Shown here: positions 23,452 to 38,400 of the stretch, piece by piece | Layout of the letters: each line of letters starts with the position of its first letter | Position numbering within the stretch: the stretch's first letter is position 1 | Assembly (NCBI GenBank): GCA_037013495.1 | Contig: CM072811.1 | Span: forward strand, 12,839,190-12,903,189 | Length of the DNA stretch: 64,000 nt | Source of the DNA: Hippophae tibetana | Lineage: Eukaryota > Streptophyta > Magnoliopsida > Rosales > Elaeagnaceae | Direction of reading: 5' to 3' | Made by a program: the position numbers and the translations under genes | The notes under the pieces: generated by a model | Seen by the model: only the letters and a program-made list of their open reading frames with translations | Told to the model about the DNA's origin: nothing | Database searches by the model: none

Positions 23452-26400
23452 ACATTTAAATGTACCTAAACAAAACTCAATATTGTTTATATTCTGGAAA
23501 GAACATGAAACTAATAAAGGAAAACCTAAGAAAACTTAAGAGACTAAGAAATGAACTTTGAATGAAGCTATGTGATATCTATTACGATAGAACTAGGGTC
23601 CTATTTATAAGTGTAAGATGAGAGAAAATATGGACCAAATGACCGGTGCCATAGCACAAAATTCTTTCATGCCACAACATATAAACCTTTCATACCACGA
23701 CTCACAAGCCACATCGATTCTAGGATGTGTGATTCTCCATCTTTTCCTTAGCGACGCAATATATGAAACTTTCATACCGCGGCTAACTTCATTCTAAAAA
23801 CTTGGAGCCCATATATTGTTTTGTACCTACTTTTCATATTTTGGAACATATGTAATGTTGTTACCTTTTAAGATTTTAAAGTTGTAATGGAATTTTTTAT
23901 ATATATTCATCAACTGTTTGGTCAATTAAATCTTTTTGAAGCTAAAATAGCTAAACAACAATAAACCATACCCATGATTGGAAGAACATAAATATGTTTA
24001 AAATGATACCTACAAACAACCAAACATGGAAAAATTAAAAACTAAAAAAATAACAAACCATAAAACAATCTACAAATAACAAATAAAAATTGAAATAAAC
24101 ATACTTCTTGTGCTTTATTTTCCTTTTAGTTCATATTCAAAATCTCAAGCACAAGTTAATTCAACATCTCAAAGGATTACAATTTATTTTTCAAATCAGT
24201 TACAAATCATCTCTAATTCTCACAAGACATACTCTTAATATCATATTGACATATGGGTTCAAACACTCAACAATGTATATGCAAATAGAAGTTATATAAA
24301 TAATAACACAAAAAGGTTCTCATATGATAAAAATAATGGCTCAAAAGTGCATAACATTGATCTTATAAAAGAAATCAGATGTTCGAATTTATGAAAATAT
24401 CACATTACTAATCTTATGCTTCAATCAAAATCATCAAACAAAAATTTCAAATATGTGTCTCAAGATGAAAATACATTGACTTCAAGGGGATTATTTCCTT
24501 CTTCTTTTTTTGTAATAACCATCTCACTACTTTGAAAAAATTTAGGATCATAGTATTTAGTTACACTATTTGTTTTTCTCTTCTTTTGTTATTCTTTTTT
24601 ATCATTTTTTGGAGAGTGGACACATATACATTTAAGTATGTTTGTGAGTGGCTAATTTGTCTCTTCTTTTCCTTAGTGAATCCCATATGTATGTCCAATC
24701 TTTAGAGGTCAAGCATGAATGAAATAGGCATACACTTTAAAATCTACTCAAATTATTCAATCTAAGCTATGAAAATAAGTACATGATTATTCATTAGATG
24801 TTGAAGATACTAACATTCAATTCAAAACCTATAGAGATTATATAACAATTTGAAATAATAAAGTATTTGAAGGAGAAGAAAATATATCATCCCTCAGAAT
24901 AAAACACTTATAGGATCAAAAATATTCTTACAAGGTAATTTCCACTATTTGATGCCTAAACACCAATTTTGTGCTTATCTCAATCTCAACATCCAAGCAT
25001 GAAACACAAACTATGAATAAAAAAACTAATTCTTTCAATAATCCATGACATGTTTGAGACATCAAAAAAATAGTGCAAGGACTCAATCATTCACTTTAAA
25101 TTAACTAAAAGCATGATAATTTTACCCAAAAAAATCAACAAACCTAAATGTCCCTAAACAACTAAATGAACTAAACAATAGCAAACACGTACATATGAAA
25201 GAGTCCACGACCCGGTATATGACCAGGGTAAGGAAATACATACTCCTAAAGGACCCGTCCCTAACTCATAAGGAACATAATAGTTTAACATCTATACAAT
25301 GCGCACAGTAGAAGAACAAACAATATAAATGAAAAGTAGAAAATTTTAATAGCATAAATTATATGTCAAATAGAAAGCAAGTAAATAGAAAATTCTTTCT
25401 AGTCTAAGTTTAAGCTAATAGCATGTTAAAACATACACACCTTAAACTTGGATTGTATTAACAAAAACTTAGATTATGCATAACACTTCATATAATGAGA
25501 TAAATCCATATAAAGACCATATCTATATGATAACATCCTCATGTTTCTTAAAGAAACCACTCAGTAGCAAATAATTCACTAAGAAGTAAACAAGTTACAA
25601 CACTAATAGATAGTAGAACCAATGTTACCTCTATTGATGAGAACCTCGGTCCATACCACCTACTACTACTATTCACTTGGTTCTTTTGCAACTATTTGTT
25701 TCAATATTCAAACTCAACTATCCTCCACAACAAACACCACCTAATGTGATGTAATTGGAAACCATTTATTACTAATAGTAAGTGTATCACTTCACAACCA
25801 TTTATTGTCATACCAGCCACCTCGCCAAGGGTAGTGGTGAGGGTGATGGCGAGCTTGGTAGTAAGGTGATAAAATGTTTCATTTTTTGTTTCCAAAAAAA
25901 TCGTGTACTATACATAAATACCCATATTGAAACATGCCAAAAACCACAAATATAAACATCAGCTCTCTTGCACGCTCACTCGCTGAAAACTAACAATACC
26001 TAGCATTTATACTACAAAAACCAGTCCCATGGTGTATGTAAACATGCTTGCATACAAAGTGTAACTAACTCTATATACGTGTGTGAATTACTAAACTATA
26101 GTAACCAACCTTACACCATAGAGGAAAATAAAAAACACTAAGTAAAATAAAAGACGTGTTTTGTACATGGGAAGCCAACATACAAACACAAGTACAATAG
26201 GACTTACATTATCTCTCTTTGGCTTTCTATATCAAAACACTACATAGCTAGATACATAAACTTATCAAGCATAAGAAGATCATGAAGATTTCCTAAAGTT
26301 GTTTATTCCCATTAATAACTTAACAACATTAACCACAACTCAAAAGACACACCTACACCAAGTTCATCCATCTTATGCACTCCATGAATCTTCATTTATC

Positions 26401-29400
26401 AACTCATCCATTCTCTCACTCTGAAACATGAGGGTCTCAGCACCACAAGATCATTACAAAATAGAAGCAAGAAGAGTTCAGTATACACTTGTAATCTACA
26501 CCCACGAAAGAACCACAAACCTTGAAAACGTATCATGTAGAAACAATATGTAGTCAAACCATAAATTATAATATTATCTCTACATAAGTACATACTCATA
26601 GGCACAAACACAAGTAAAATACACAACTCTTCCTGACTTCATGCAACACTCCCTTGAATACATGCAAATTAGACAACAATATGTAGTGCAATCCTAGACT
26701 TATAGCCTATACGGGGCACTACATGGCAACAATCATATAGTTATGCACAAAAAATTATCCCTTTTTTTTACACTGAAAGTCAAAAAAGACACCCCTATAT
26801 GGGGGAGAGAAGGCTTACAATATGCTATAATCCTAATAGTAATGGAAGGTAGTAGGTAAGATTAAAGAAAACATAGTAATTAGTAGCACACACTTTAAGA
26901 GAAAAAGATATAGAGAAATACCAAGACCCTAGCAAGGTAGAAGCATGCAATGGGAAATAAACTAAATGCATGGCCAACCAAAGATAAGTGCATATAGAAA
27001 ACATATGTCATGCATTCCAACATCAGGTACTAGGTAATGAACAACAAGCAAGATGCATGTAAGAAGGAAGTATAAGCAAGGAAACACATAGGTGAACATA
27101 TGAAGCCAAAGATTGCATATGATGTATATAACATGTCATACTAAGAGTCCTATTTATGCATGGTTCATATAAAGTGATGAAAAGGAGAAGAAAGCATCAC
27201 ATGAACTAGACAAAAAAAACTCATAAAATAGGAAAAACAGTAGGAAATAAAACAAACACAACACTTCCCTTTACAACAAACATATGACATAGCTATCCCC
27301 TAAAGAATATGCATGCAATACAATAAACAAGTTATACATTCTACTTATAAACACCCCCTAACATAAAAGCATCGAATAAGAAAAGCAAACAAAGCATGTT
27401 CATTGAATCAGATGATCCGTAAAGAATAAACAATACATTCAACATAAATATCCATATATCCATCAATCTGATAAGAGTCAAATTATTGCATTTTTGTTAT
27501 GATTTAAATGTTGATATTTGTGTGAAAATTGCATTTATTTGATTATTTAATCCACAAATGTCATTTCACGGGTATTTCGTGTTTAAAGTGCAATTTCAGG
27601 TAAAATCATGATTTTGGAGAAGTTTGGGACAAAGTTCAATGATCGGGATTGAGTGAAAATAAAAAGAAAATAAAGATTCAAGATTTGGAAATCCCGCCAC
27701 CGGCTAGATTATTCTCGCCGCCGGCGAAAATCCTAGAGAAAGCACGGTGAAAATCTTCCCGAGAGCACAAAATTTGGCAAAATTCATCTCGCCGCCGGCC
27801 AAAATCCAAAAACCCAACATTTAATTTTCCAGAAATCTCGCCGCGGCGAGAAAAATGTCGCCGCCGGCGAGTTTCGTCCGAAAATACATTTTTTATGTTG
27901 TTTTGTTCCAAAATTGCCCCCCAAACCCTAGATCTATATATACATTATGATGGAAAAAGAGGGACGGAAGATAGAGAAGATCTAAGTTATTTTTGGAGGA
28001 GAAAAGGAAATTTTGGAGAGAAAGGTTGGAGAAGCTTGAAGGGTCATCACCATTGTTGCTACCAAGTCTTCATCTTCAAGAGTTCTTCATCTCTTCTCCT
28101 TAGCTTTTATTTTCTGCAGTTTATTTAGATTGTTTGTTCATGGATTCAATTGAGAATATGTTTGTTCTTAATTTCGTTATGAACTAATTCGTTTTTGCTA
28201 AGGCTATGATGTAGTTAAATCAAGGAAATCTAATTTCTTTTGTTCTTGTTATATGAATTCATTGTTTTCAAGTTGAGTATTTATTTCCATGCTTAATGCT
28301 TTTAAATTTCTGATCAAGATTTAGATGATTTGTTGCATTATATTGAGACCGAGAGGAGATGTGTAATGAATGCTTCTTGTGATAAATACCGTATGTTGAA
28401 TGCGAGTTTGACACCTAATGCATGATGTATATGGTTATTCTAGAAATTCCATAAATCATAATGTGCTTATTTGTGATTAAATCTTCATAGAAATATAGTT
28501 GGTTTTCATAGATAAGTAATTCTAATATAACTTGAGAAAGAGTATTAGATAAGTTTGGGTTTTTCAACCATCACTTTTAGCTTTGATTCTCATATAACAT
28601 GACTTGAAATCGGATTGAATTGATTTAGCGAAATCAAATGCCTTAGCGTTTTTAATCATTTGTGAACAACATTAAATTTTGTTATTTGCGTTTAGTTTTA
28701 TGTTAATTTGCTTTTAAAACAATTTCAACAATTCGGTTTTCAAATAAAATTAGGGTTAGTCAATTTCGGTACTTAGTAACGCCATTCCTTGTGGGTTCGA
28801 TATCCATACTTTTTGTACACTTTATTACTTGAACGATTCGTACACTTGCGAAAATAAGCATCACAATCCATAATGCATTCTTGTAAGGATATGACTAAAT
28901 TTTTGATGACATGCACTACTAAATTTGTTTACTCTATATACTATCATTATACGCTTACGCAAATCAAGAAAATCAAAATATAGACTCAAGTTGAATCAAG
29001 CTTCATATGTCCATAATTAGAATCTCTCTCTACTAATGTAAGTGCCAAACTAGATGAAATCAATAATTATTTTAACGTTCATAATGATAAGCTAAGTTAA
29101 GGGTAGGGAAAAGAAGAAATTTATGTTCAAGTACACCTTTGTTGATCCCATCAAATATATAAGTCTATATCCATGACACTTACATGGGTTCTTTTCTCTT
29201 TACATCTCAAACTTCCACCAATAAAATTGAGAGAACGGTACACCAAAAAAGGATGTTTAAGCAATACTACCTCATCACATTTTAACCTTTTTTCTTCTCT
29301 TCATATCTCAATAGTTATTTTCCTATATCTTTTCTCCATGTTTCCCTTTTTTATATATATTCAGCATTTCATTATCACCCTTCTTTCTTTTTCATTCCCC

Positions 29401-32400
29401 CTTCCCCTTTTTTTATAGAAGCCAATAGGGTCAATCTGACAAACCTATAACATATAGGCTCAATCAAAGGGTGGATAAGGTATGTAGGAATAAATCTTTA
29501 GGCTCAGCTAGTATTTAGGTGTAAAGAAATGAAGAGATAATATAAAGCCTCAAAGAAGAGAGACTAAGGATATGAGAACAATGGTGCCAAGAAGAGAAGA
29601 AACGATTCAATGATGGCCTAAATCCTTTTTCTAACTAAGTAGCACCAAGAATTTAATCTCGACAGAAACTAAAGGTAGATTCTATAGCTAGTTAGAGAAA
29701 TACCAATCATCAAAGTAGGATATTCACACATGCTTCTCAAGATAACCACACAAATTCATAAAGATATAGCATGTGCAAAGGAAGGTTGTATTTCTGATGA
29801 AATGAAGTAGAAAAATTTAGCCATACATGCTCTCAAGGAATACACATGTCAAAATATCCACACTTCAATTTAGGTCAAAAGTATGCTAAACATATAACAT
29901 GATCCCTCTAAAATTTATTTTACATGAAATAGAATAGAAAAAGAGAAGACCCCTTAGCCTTAAGAAATGCAAAAATGATAAATATCAAGTGAGAAGATAA
30001 GGAAGGTCTTAGGATAGACCAATGCCCAAGAAGAGGGAAAAAGTGCCTCAAAAGAGACAAACAACAAAATTCAAATCATTGCTAGTAAGAGGAAAGGAAA
30101 GAGTTGACTAACTAGTGAACAATATGAGCATAATTTCTAAGAGAAGGAAGAAGTAGGAAAAGCTACCAAAACTACACAACAAGTAAAAAAGGCATGGGTT
30201 CCAATAGAAACATGAAACATACTTAGACAAGGACAACAACACAAACAACAAGAGTATCACCTAAACACACAAGATCAATGTGATATTGCAAGTATATCGA
30301 AAGTCCTAAAGATAGGCATAGAGTCTAAATTACATATAAATGCACATGGCAAGTAAGAGTAAGCGTAGAAAAGTGAAACACTTGTGGATATATACTTGTA
30401 AAACCATCACAGTTAACTCCAAAGAAAATAAGTACCACACAATAGAAGGAAAGAAGGTAAAAGAGGAACATAAGCTAACAAAAAACAAATAGGGAAACAA
30501 CATAAAACATGCTTGGTATAGGAATGAAGAAGCTGGTAAGACAAATAAGATACATATTATATTACATGACATATGCATGATAAGATAACAAAAAGAAGAA
30601 TCCTAATACTTTGACTATATAAACATATGATGTGATACATATACAGGAAAAAGGATGCAATATGCAAGGCAAATGCACATAAGGGCCATATCAAAGCAAT
30701 TGGCATATCAGAAAGCTAATAGTGTATCAAAAAAACAAGATAACAAATATGATAATTAATATAGTGTGCTGGCTAAGGAAATAGTAAGAAAGATTCAAGA
30801 AGAAGTGTCAAACCAATGAACACAAATGAAAGGCATATATTCACATACAGAAAAAATGACGAACAAAAAGTGAAAATAAATTAAGAAACTCAACCCTAAA
30901 AGATCACTCAAAAATAGCGATCAAAATGTATCCCTTTGTTTAAAGAATTTGATAGGAAAAGTAGAACTTGGTGATAGTCTCTGACCCGTATAAGCAGGTG
31001 GAGTATATGGCACTTACTATTTGTTTTGTTCAAAATTTCTACTAAAACAAGTTGACTCATCCATATAAGTAGAGTGGGGTGGGCTTTTGAGCCAAATATT
31101 CTTTCTACTTTGTGCCTTAGTTGCATAGTATAATCTACTTAAACATGCTTAGATGAGAAATAGTAACTACATCCTGATAGAAAAGATGGGGAAGAGTAAT
31201 GTAAAAGACTCTAACTTGTACTCCTATAAATCTAAGACACTGTGTAGCAATGTGGCCAGCAATCACTACTACAAATAAAGGCTTTTAAGTCGGTTATTAA
31301 CCAAATTAAAAGGAATTTAAAGTTGGTTGGATGAACAGACTTAAAATGAGGAGACTTAAAATTTATAGTTGGTTCATAGGTATAACTAACTTTAAATTTT
31401 AAGTTGATCCTATGTGTCAACCTACACTGAGCTTATCCATTTACTATTTGAAGTGGGGTAGGTCAACCTCACATCTAAATATTTGATTATCTATTTATTT
31501 ACCACTTCCATCATTGGAGGATTTAGTCTATATTGTGCCTCTCTTATTGGTTTAGCTACATCCTCAAGTAAACTTTTAAGCATCTAGATGGTAGGTGTTA
31601 TACTTTTAATATAAAAAATGGTCCATCTTATGGCAATATTGTGATCTCTCAAGACTCTCATAAGATTTTCTTATTGTTGGTGAGACAAGAGCCTAGTAAT
31701 GATGTTTGGTAGTGTATCATCGTCTCCCAAATATATATGTTTCAAGTGTAATAGGAGAGGTTTTAATTCCAATGTAGGTGCCTGAACAACAGAATGTAAC
31801 ATATTCTCAATGTTAATAGGTAAAGAAATAAATGTTAGATTATACCTTTGTGTCATTTTGAAAAGAGATTCTTAGGATGCCACTGTAATCTCCAAATCTA
31901 CAATGAGTTGTATTGCACTAGTAGGTCTTCTTGGATTTTTTTAATCCAAGTTGTATGTCAAGGCTACTTATAAGGTGTCTTCTTGTTCAACCTCAAATAC
32001 GTGTTCCACACAACAGTATACAATGTCAATAAAATATCAAGAATTATTATCATTTGGGTAACTCATTGCTTCAAAGATATTGAAGCATATAGAATCTCTA
32101 TCAAATTCTATTGTCAATGTCCCAATCTAGCGGTGTAAACTAGGATGAAGTATTAATAAGATTCATGAGACAATTTATTAATTTTCAAAACCATCTTGTC
32201 TTACTTAATTTTTAATAAGATGAGATGATAATGAAATAATACTAATTGAGATATCTCATTTGTCTCTAATAGGTCTAAATGTGACAAGTAAGAATACAAA
32301 AACAATAGAAAATATAATAATTGATAATTGATCATGTAAGTTTAATAAGAAAAAAATGATAACACTCATAAATGCTAAAAAAGCACAAAAATTACCATGA

Positions 32401-35400
32401 TTTTATGCACATTAATTGATTAAAAATATATATATATATTTATATGATTTTATCATATATTTATATAAATTTGTCTTTTCGGAATCACGAGTTTTTTTAT
32501 TGTTTTTCAGGTATTTTCACTTAAAAACATAACTTAAAGACACAAAGAGGAATACTAGAGGCAATACATCACAAATATATTCATAAAATAAATGAGGAAA
32601 AGTCAACAAATATTGAAAAATTGGACAAAATAGGTCAAAAATGTCAAAATTAAAGACACAAATGGGAATACTGGAGGCAATACATCACAAATATATTCAT
32701 AAAATAAATGAGGAAAAGTGAACAAATATGGAAAAATTGGACAAAATAGGTCAAAAAGGAGGAAATCACGCACGCAGCTACCCAGTCGTGCCGGCCAACG
32801 CGCCAGTACACCTAGTTGTGCCCAGCAACATGCGCGCCTGATCTCCATTCCGCATGCCTCCCTACTCTATTCTGCACGCGCCTGCGCCCATCTGCGCGTG
32901 TCGCTGTGCCCATCTTCCCCATCTACGTGTGCTACCGCGCCCACACTAGTATGACGTCATCAGTATGATGTCATCATTCACTACTCCGTGTTTTCTCCAT
33001 TTTTAATCATTTTTCACCCACTTTTTCTTCCCCTCCTCACCTATATTCTCTTCATAACTAAACACACCTAAAAACACATCTTCTTCTCTCTTTCTTTCTC
33101 TCATTTCTTCGTTTTTTTAGTTTTTCTAGTTTTTTTCTTAGTTTTTTAGTTTTTCTTAGTTAGTTTTTCTTAGTTTTAGAGTTCTTCTCTTTTTGAGAAG
33201 AACTAATTATGTTTTTGTAATTTATTTTCTTTTTTATTCATTAAATGGGAGTGCAAATTCCGTTTGGAGGTTTTCCAGCAACGGGAATAACATCAAAGTA
33301 CAATAAGGATTTTTATTTTCTTACCGCTATTTTTTATGCTTTATTCTTACATGTTATATTAAATTTTTTATGATTAAATTTAACTTTGCTGGTTGTTTGT
33401 AAACATGATATAATAATAACATTGTTATGCTTGCGAAATATTAAATAGGTAAAATCTCTAAAATGAATTGATTTTATTTTTATTCAAGATTTTATATTAA
33501 GAATGTTAGAGAAAAATATATTATTTTTCATCACAAACTTAAATCTGAAAATTAGATATTAAGGTTTAGTTATCTGGTCTAATTTAGAGTAGTGCTCTTT
33601 TATTTGTTGGTACAATTGCCCGGTAGTTAGAGTGAAGCTCTATTTCAAAAGTTTTTATAAGAATTATTATCTGAAAATGTATTGACAACATGTTTTCAAT
33701 AGTGGTTTTAAAACTTGAAAGTTAGTACTCGGATAACAAAATTCTTAGGTATAATTTTGACACATTGAATAAAGTTTAAACTGTCTAACCCCACCAAAGT
33801 AGACATTTAAATGGTTCATTTTCAATCTCTTAGAAAAAAGGAATTAATTTAATTAACCAAATTAGTTATCAACCCCACCCATAGTGTTAATTGTTTTGTT
33901 TAGTTAACAAATAATATATAACCCCACCAAAGGTGGTATTCATATAAAAAAAGATAATCAATAAATATCAATTTATATCTTTAATAACCTAAATAATATG
34001 AGCAATCATAATTAACTTAGTTATTATATCCATAAATACTCTACTATTATAAATGATAAAATTTGCATCAATATTTATTGAATCTGTATATATATATATT
34101 TATTTTTATGTTATTAGATTAGAAACACAAAAACCCAAATATCGTGATAGGATGTTTATGATTTAATTTCGTTTTTAAAAGTTTCAATAATAAATTAAAA
34201 ACCAAATATATTCCTTCCTTAGATCGATCTTGGGAGTATACTTATCATTTCTACGAAATGATTCGTGCACTTGCGAGAGTTTCATAAATATAAAACTAAA
34301 GTATTGGCAGGATCAACGATGCGGGTTTTACTTATCAAGTTTTTAGCATCGTTACCGGGGAAGGAATAACGTTTTTAAATTATTTATCAAAATTTAAAAA
34401 AAAATTGTGCTGTAATTAATTGTGATTTTTTTTTCAGTTAAAAAAACCAAAAAAATATTTATTTAATAGAAAATTTTTGTTCATGAATAGTAAACAAAAA
34501 ACATAAACAAATAATAATAAAAAAATCTCTTACTCATAAATAGGTAAAAAAAAGTTAAAAATAAATATTTTTTCATTTAAAAAAAACTTAACATTCATGA
34601 ATAGTAAACCCACCCAATAATAATAAGTAAATAAAAAAAATTGTTGTTCGTGAATAGTAAAAAAAATTAAAAACAATATTTAAAAAAAATAATTAAAATT
34701 TTAAATTTAAAAAAAACAATGTGAATAGTAAAATAATTTTGAAATTTGAAATTAAAAAATAAATAAAAAAATTAAAACTTTATTTTATGATATTATTTTA
34801 AAATAAAAAAGATAAAAAAAAATAACTTAGGGTTTAACATGTTTTGTTTAGTGTTTTGTATTAAATACCATGTAAAGAAATTAAAAAAATAATAAAATAA
34901 ACTTAGCATTCATGAATAGTAAAAACAATTATAAAAAATAAAAAAATAAAACAAAAACTTTAATGAATTTTAAATAAAAAATAATAATAATAAAACAATA
35001 AAAGTTATGAAAAATAAAACAAAAATTATTTTTATTTAATTATTTTCTTTTTAAAAAAATAAAAAAATAAAAAAATTTCAATTTATTTTATTCTATTTTA
35101 TTTTTTTTCTTTTACCTTTTTCAATTTTATTTTTGGTTTAATTTTTAATTTAATTTTTTTCTTTTTTTTATTTTATTTTATATTTTGTTTTCTTTTTGTT
35201 TTTTTCTTTTACCTTTTTCAATATATATTTTTTTCTTTTATTTTATTTTTGGTTTAATTTTTGTTTAACTTGATTAACGTAGGTTTTTATTAACTTAATT
35301 TACTTAGATTTTATTAACTTAATTAACCTACCTTTTTATTAACTTAATTAACTTAAATTTTAACTTAACTTAGCTTAATTAACTTAGTTTTAATAACATG

Positions 35401-38400
35401 AAAAGTAAATATCTAAGGGAGTTGTGTCTAGGAGACTAGTTTTTGGAAGACTTTGTGCCACTAGTCTTTCTTGGGAACGTTGCTCTGTCTAGGAGAATGG
35501 TTTTTAAGGAGTCTTTGTCCCACCATTCTTTCCTAGGAGCACTCTTGTTTAATATTGATTATGTTATTTTAACTTAGATATTATACTTAAAAAAACAAAA
35601 AAAATTCTGAAACTATCTCCAAAATTTTAAAGTTTTAATTACAATCTAAGGAGTTAGTTGTTTTGTTTGATCTAGGTACAATTATGTTTTGATGCCTTTA
35701 ATTATTTTATTTGTACCCAGACGTGGGTTATCTAAAACCCACAAACATGTCCCTAGTTTTAAGTACATAAAATTTTGAAAATCCATAGGACATGACTGAA
35801 AAAGTATAGGTAGACAACATTATCTTACCTGTAGGTTTGATTGAATCAATGATGTGGGGACATTGAGTTTACGTAAAATGAAATCCCCAAGTTACGTCTT
35901 GCTAAGACATTAAACTAAGCGCTGGATGGGAGGCAACCCATCATTTTAGGTAATTTCCTCTTATTTGTTTTATTTACTTAATTTCTATGTTTATTTTAAT
36001 TACATTTGAATAATTTTAAAATTGTTAAAACTAAAAATATTTGTTGAGATGTTAGAAGTTCATAGCGATCTGTCTATGTGTACTTTAATGAATATGATGG
36101 ATGCATATGCATTTCTACATTACTACTTACACATTCTCAAGAAATAAGTAATATTAATTCTCTTTTCTTTTTATCTTTAATTTACAGTTGTTACATTTAG
36201 GACAATGTAAGTTCTAGGTTAGGGGTGGTGAAAAGTTACCAGGCTTAAAAAAATATTTAACAATTTAAAATAAATAAATAAATAAATAATATTTTTTTAT
36301 GTTCAATTTTTCATTTTTATTGTGTTTGGTTTTATTTTGTTTGTGTGATTTAGTAATTTTTGTAATTTTAGAATTAGTTTTAAAAACAAATTCTCACAAA
36401 AATTTATCATTTCTTTAAATCAAATTTAAGTAAAGAGTTAAGTCTTTTTTACTGTTAGATTAATTTTTGAAAACATATCATCAAATATTTTGTAATTGTT
36501 TTTGGTAATTAGTTAGTTTTTGTCATAACTAGTATTTCTTGATAAGATGTGGAAATTATATTAAACCCAAAATCGGTGTTTATGAATTTGTTTTTAGTGG
36601 AGACTAACTTTGTGAGATAAAATTTGAGCCTAATTTCCTTTATTCATAGTGAAATATATATTTTTTTCTACTCCAAACACATTTCTTATTTCTTCAAATT
36701 TTTAGATGATTTCTATAGGTATTAGCATTGAATGTATGAATTTTTTTCTCATCTTAATAGACTGTCGTATATTTTTTTATTATTTTTGCTTAGATTAAAT
36801 TATTTAAGTAGAAATTGATAGTATATGCTTTTATCTCATTCGTGCATGACTGCTACAAAAAAAGAGACATATATGGGGTGACCTAAACCAAAATCAAACA
36901 GAAAAGCCACAAAATTAACCACTCACCAAAATCCTAAAAAAATGTACAATCTGTACAAGGGTTGAGTCTCTAAAAATATATATATATTGAAAAATATCTT
37001 CCGAAAAAATAGAGAGATAAATAATATATAGTATAATCTACATACTATGACCCACATTGCGTACAAAGTTGTGAGTACATACTAATTACAAAAGAAAGAT
37101 ATAGGAAGTAATTCCCTAAAAAGTCATTGCATTCTCTTCATTTGTAAAAGGCATATATCTTGAAATTTTTCTTAATGAGTTTGATTTATGCATGAAAATA
37201 ATTTTTATATATGATATCTTTATAATTTATACATTCGATTCCTTTCATGAGATTAACGTCAAAATAATACTTTGAGCCTTTATTCTTTATACATATGTGA
37301 ACATTAGTTCATTTCTCTACATCAACTCTTTCGCATATAAAATAGTATGAGTGTTTGAACCCATAGGATTCAGTGTTTTGAAAGTATTGATAAGTGAGGA
37401 ATATAGTCGAAGCGAATTCGGATTCTTGACACTGAAATTGGGTGAAATTAAATTGAAACATTTTTTATATGAAATATGAAAATGATTTTCGACAAATTAT
37501 TATAATAAATCATGATTGTTTAAGAAGATTAAAATAACTTATGCTTGAGATTTTAATTATTATCTTAAAATTGATTAAAAAGTATGAGACATTTTTGTGT
37601 TATGTTGTTTTCTTTTATTCTTAAAAGTTAATTTTTGATTTTTTTGTAATTTTAGTTTTTAAGTTCTTGTTTTTATTATTTCTTTTAATTTTTATATTTA
37701 GTTCAATGTTTGTGGGTATCATTACGGAAAATCCTCACGAGACTCAAACTCGTCCACTAGGGCAACTTAGGGGTTTAAAGGCTTGTTGCATAGGCTAAAT
37801 GCAACCGTGTCAATCCACGGAAGTGATTTAGGATAGTTTAATTTTTAGTTTTTATGCTTCTCTTGCTAAGGGACTAGCAAGAAGTTGGGTGAGGGTTGTG
37901 ATGAATGCTCAAAAAGCACAAAAATTACCATGATTTTAGTCCATCTACGCCCCACCTGTGCGCGCCTGTGCCCATCTACGCCCCATCTGCACGTGCCTGT
38001 GCCTATCTACCCCATCTGTGCGCACTACCGTGCCCACACCAGGATGACATCATCATTCACTACTCCACATTTTCTCCATTTCTAATCATTTTTTCATCCA
38101 CTTTTTATTTCCCTCCTCACCTATAAATACCCTCATTCTCTTCATAACTAAACACACCTAAAAACATATCTTCCTCTCTCTTTCTTTCTCTCATTTCTTA
38201 GTTTTTTTAATCTTTCTAGTTTTTTTCTTAGTTTTTTAGTTTTTCTTAGTTAGTTTTTCTTAGTTTTAGAGTTATTCTCTTTTTGAGAAGAACTAATTAT
38301 GTTTTTGTAATTTATTTGCTTTTTGATTCAATAAATGAGAGTGCAAATTTCGTTTGGAGGTTTTCCAGCAATGGGAATAGCATGAAAGTACTTTAAGGAT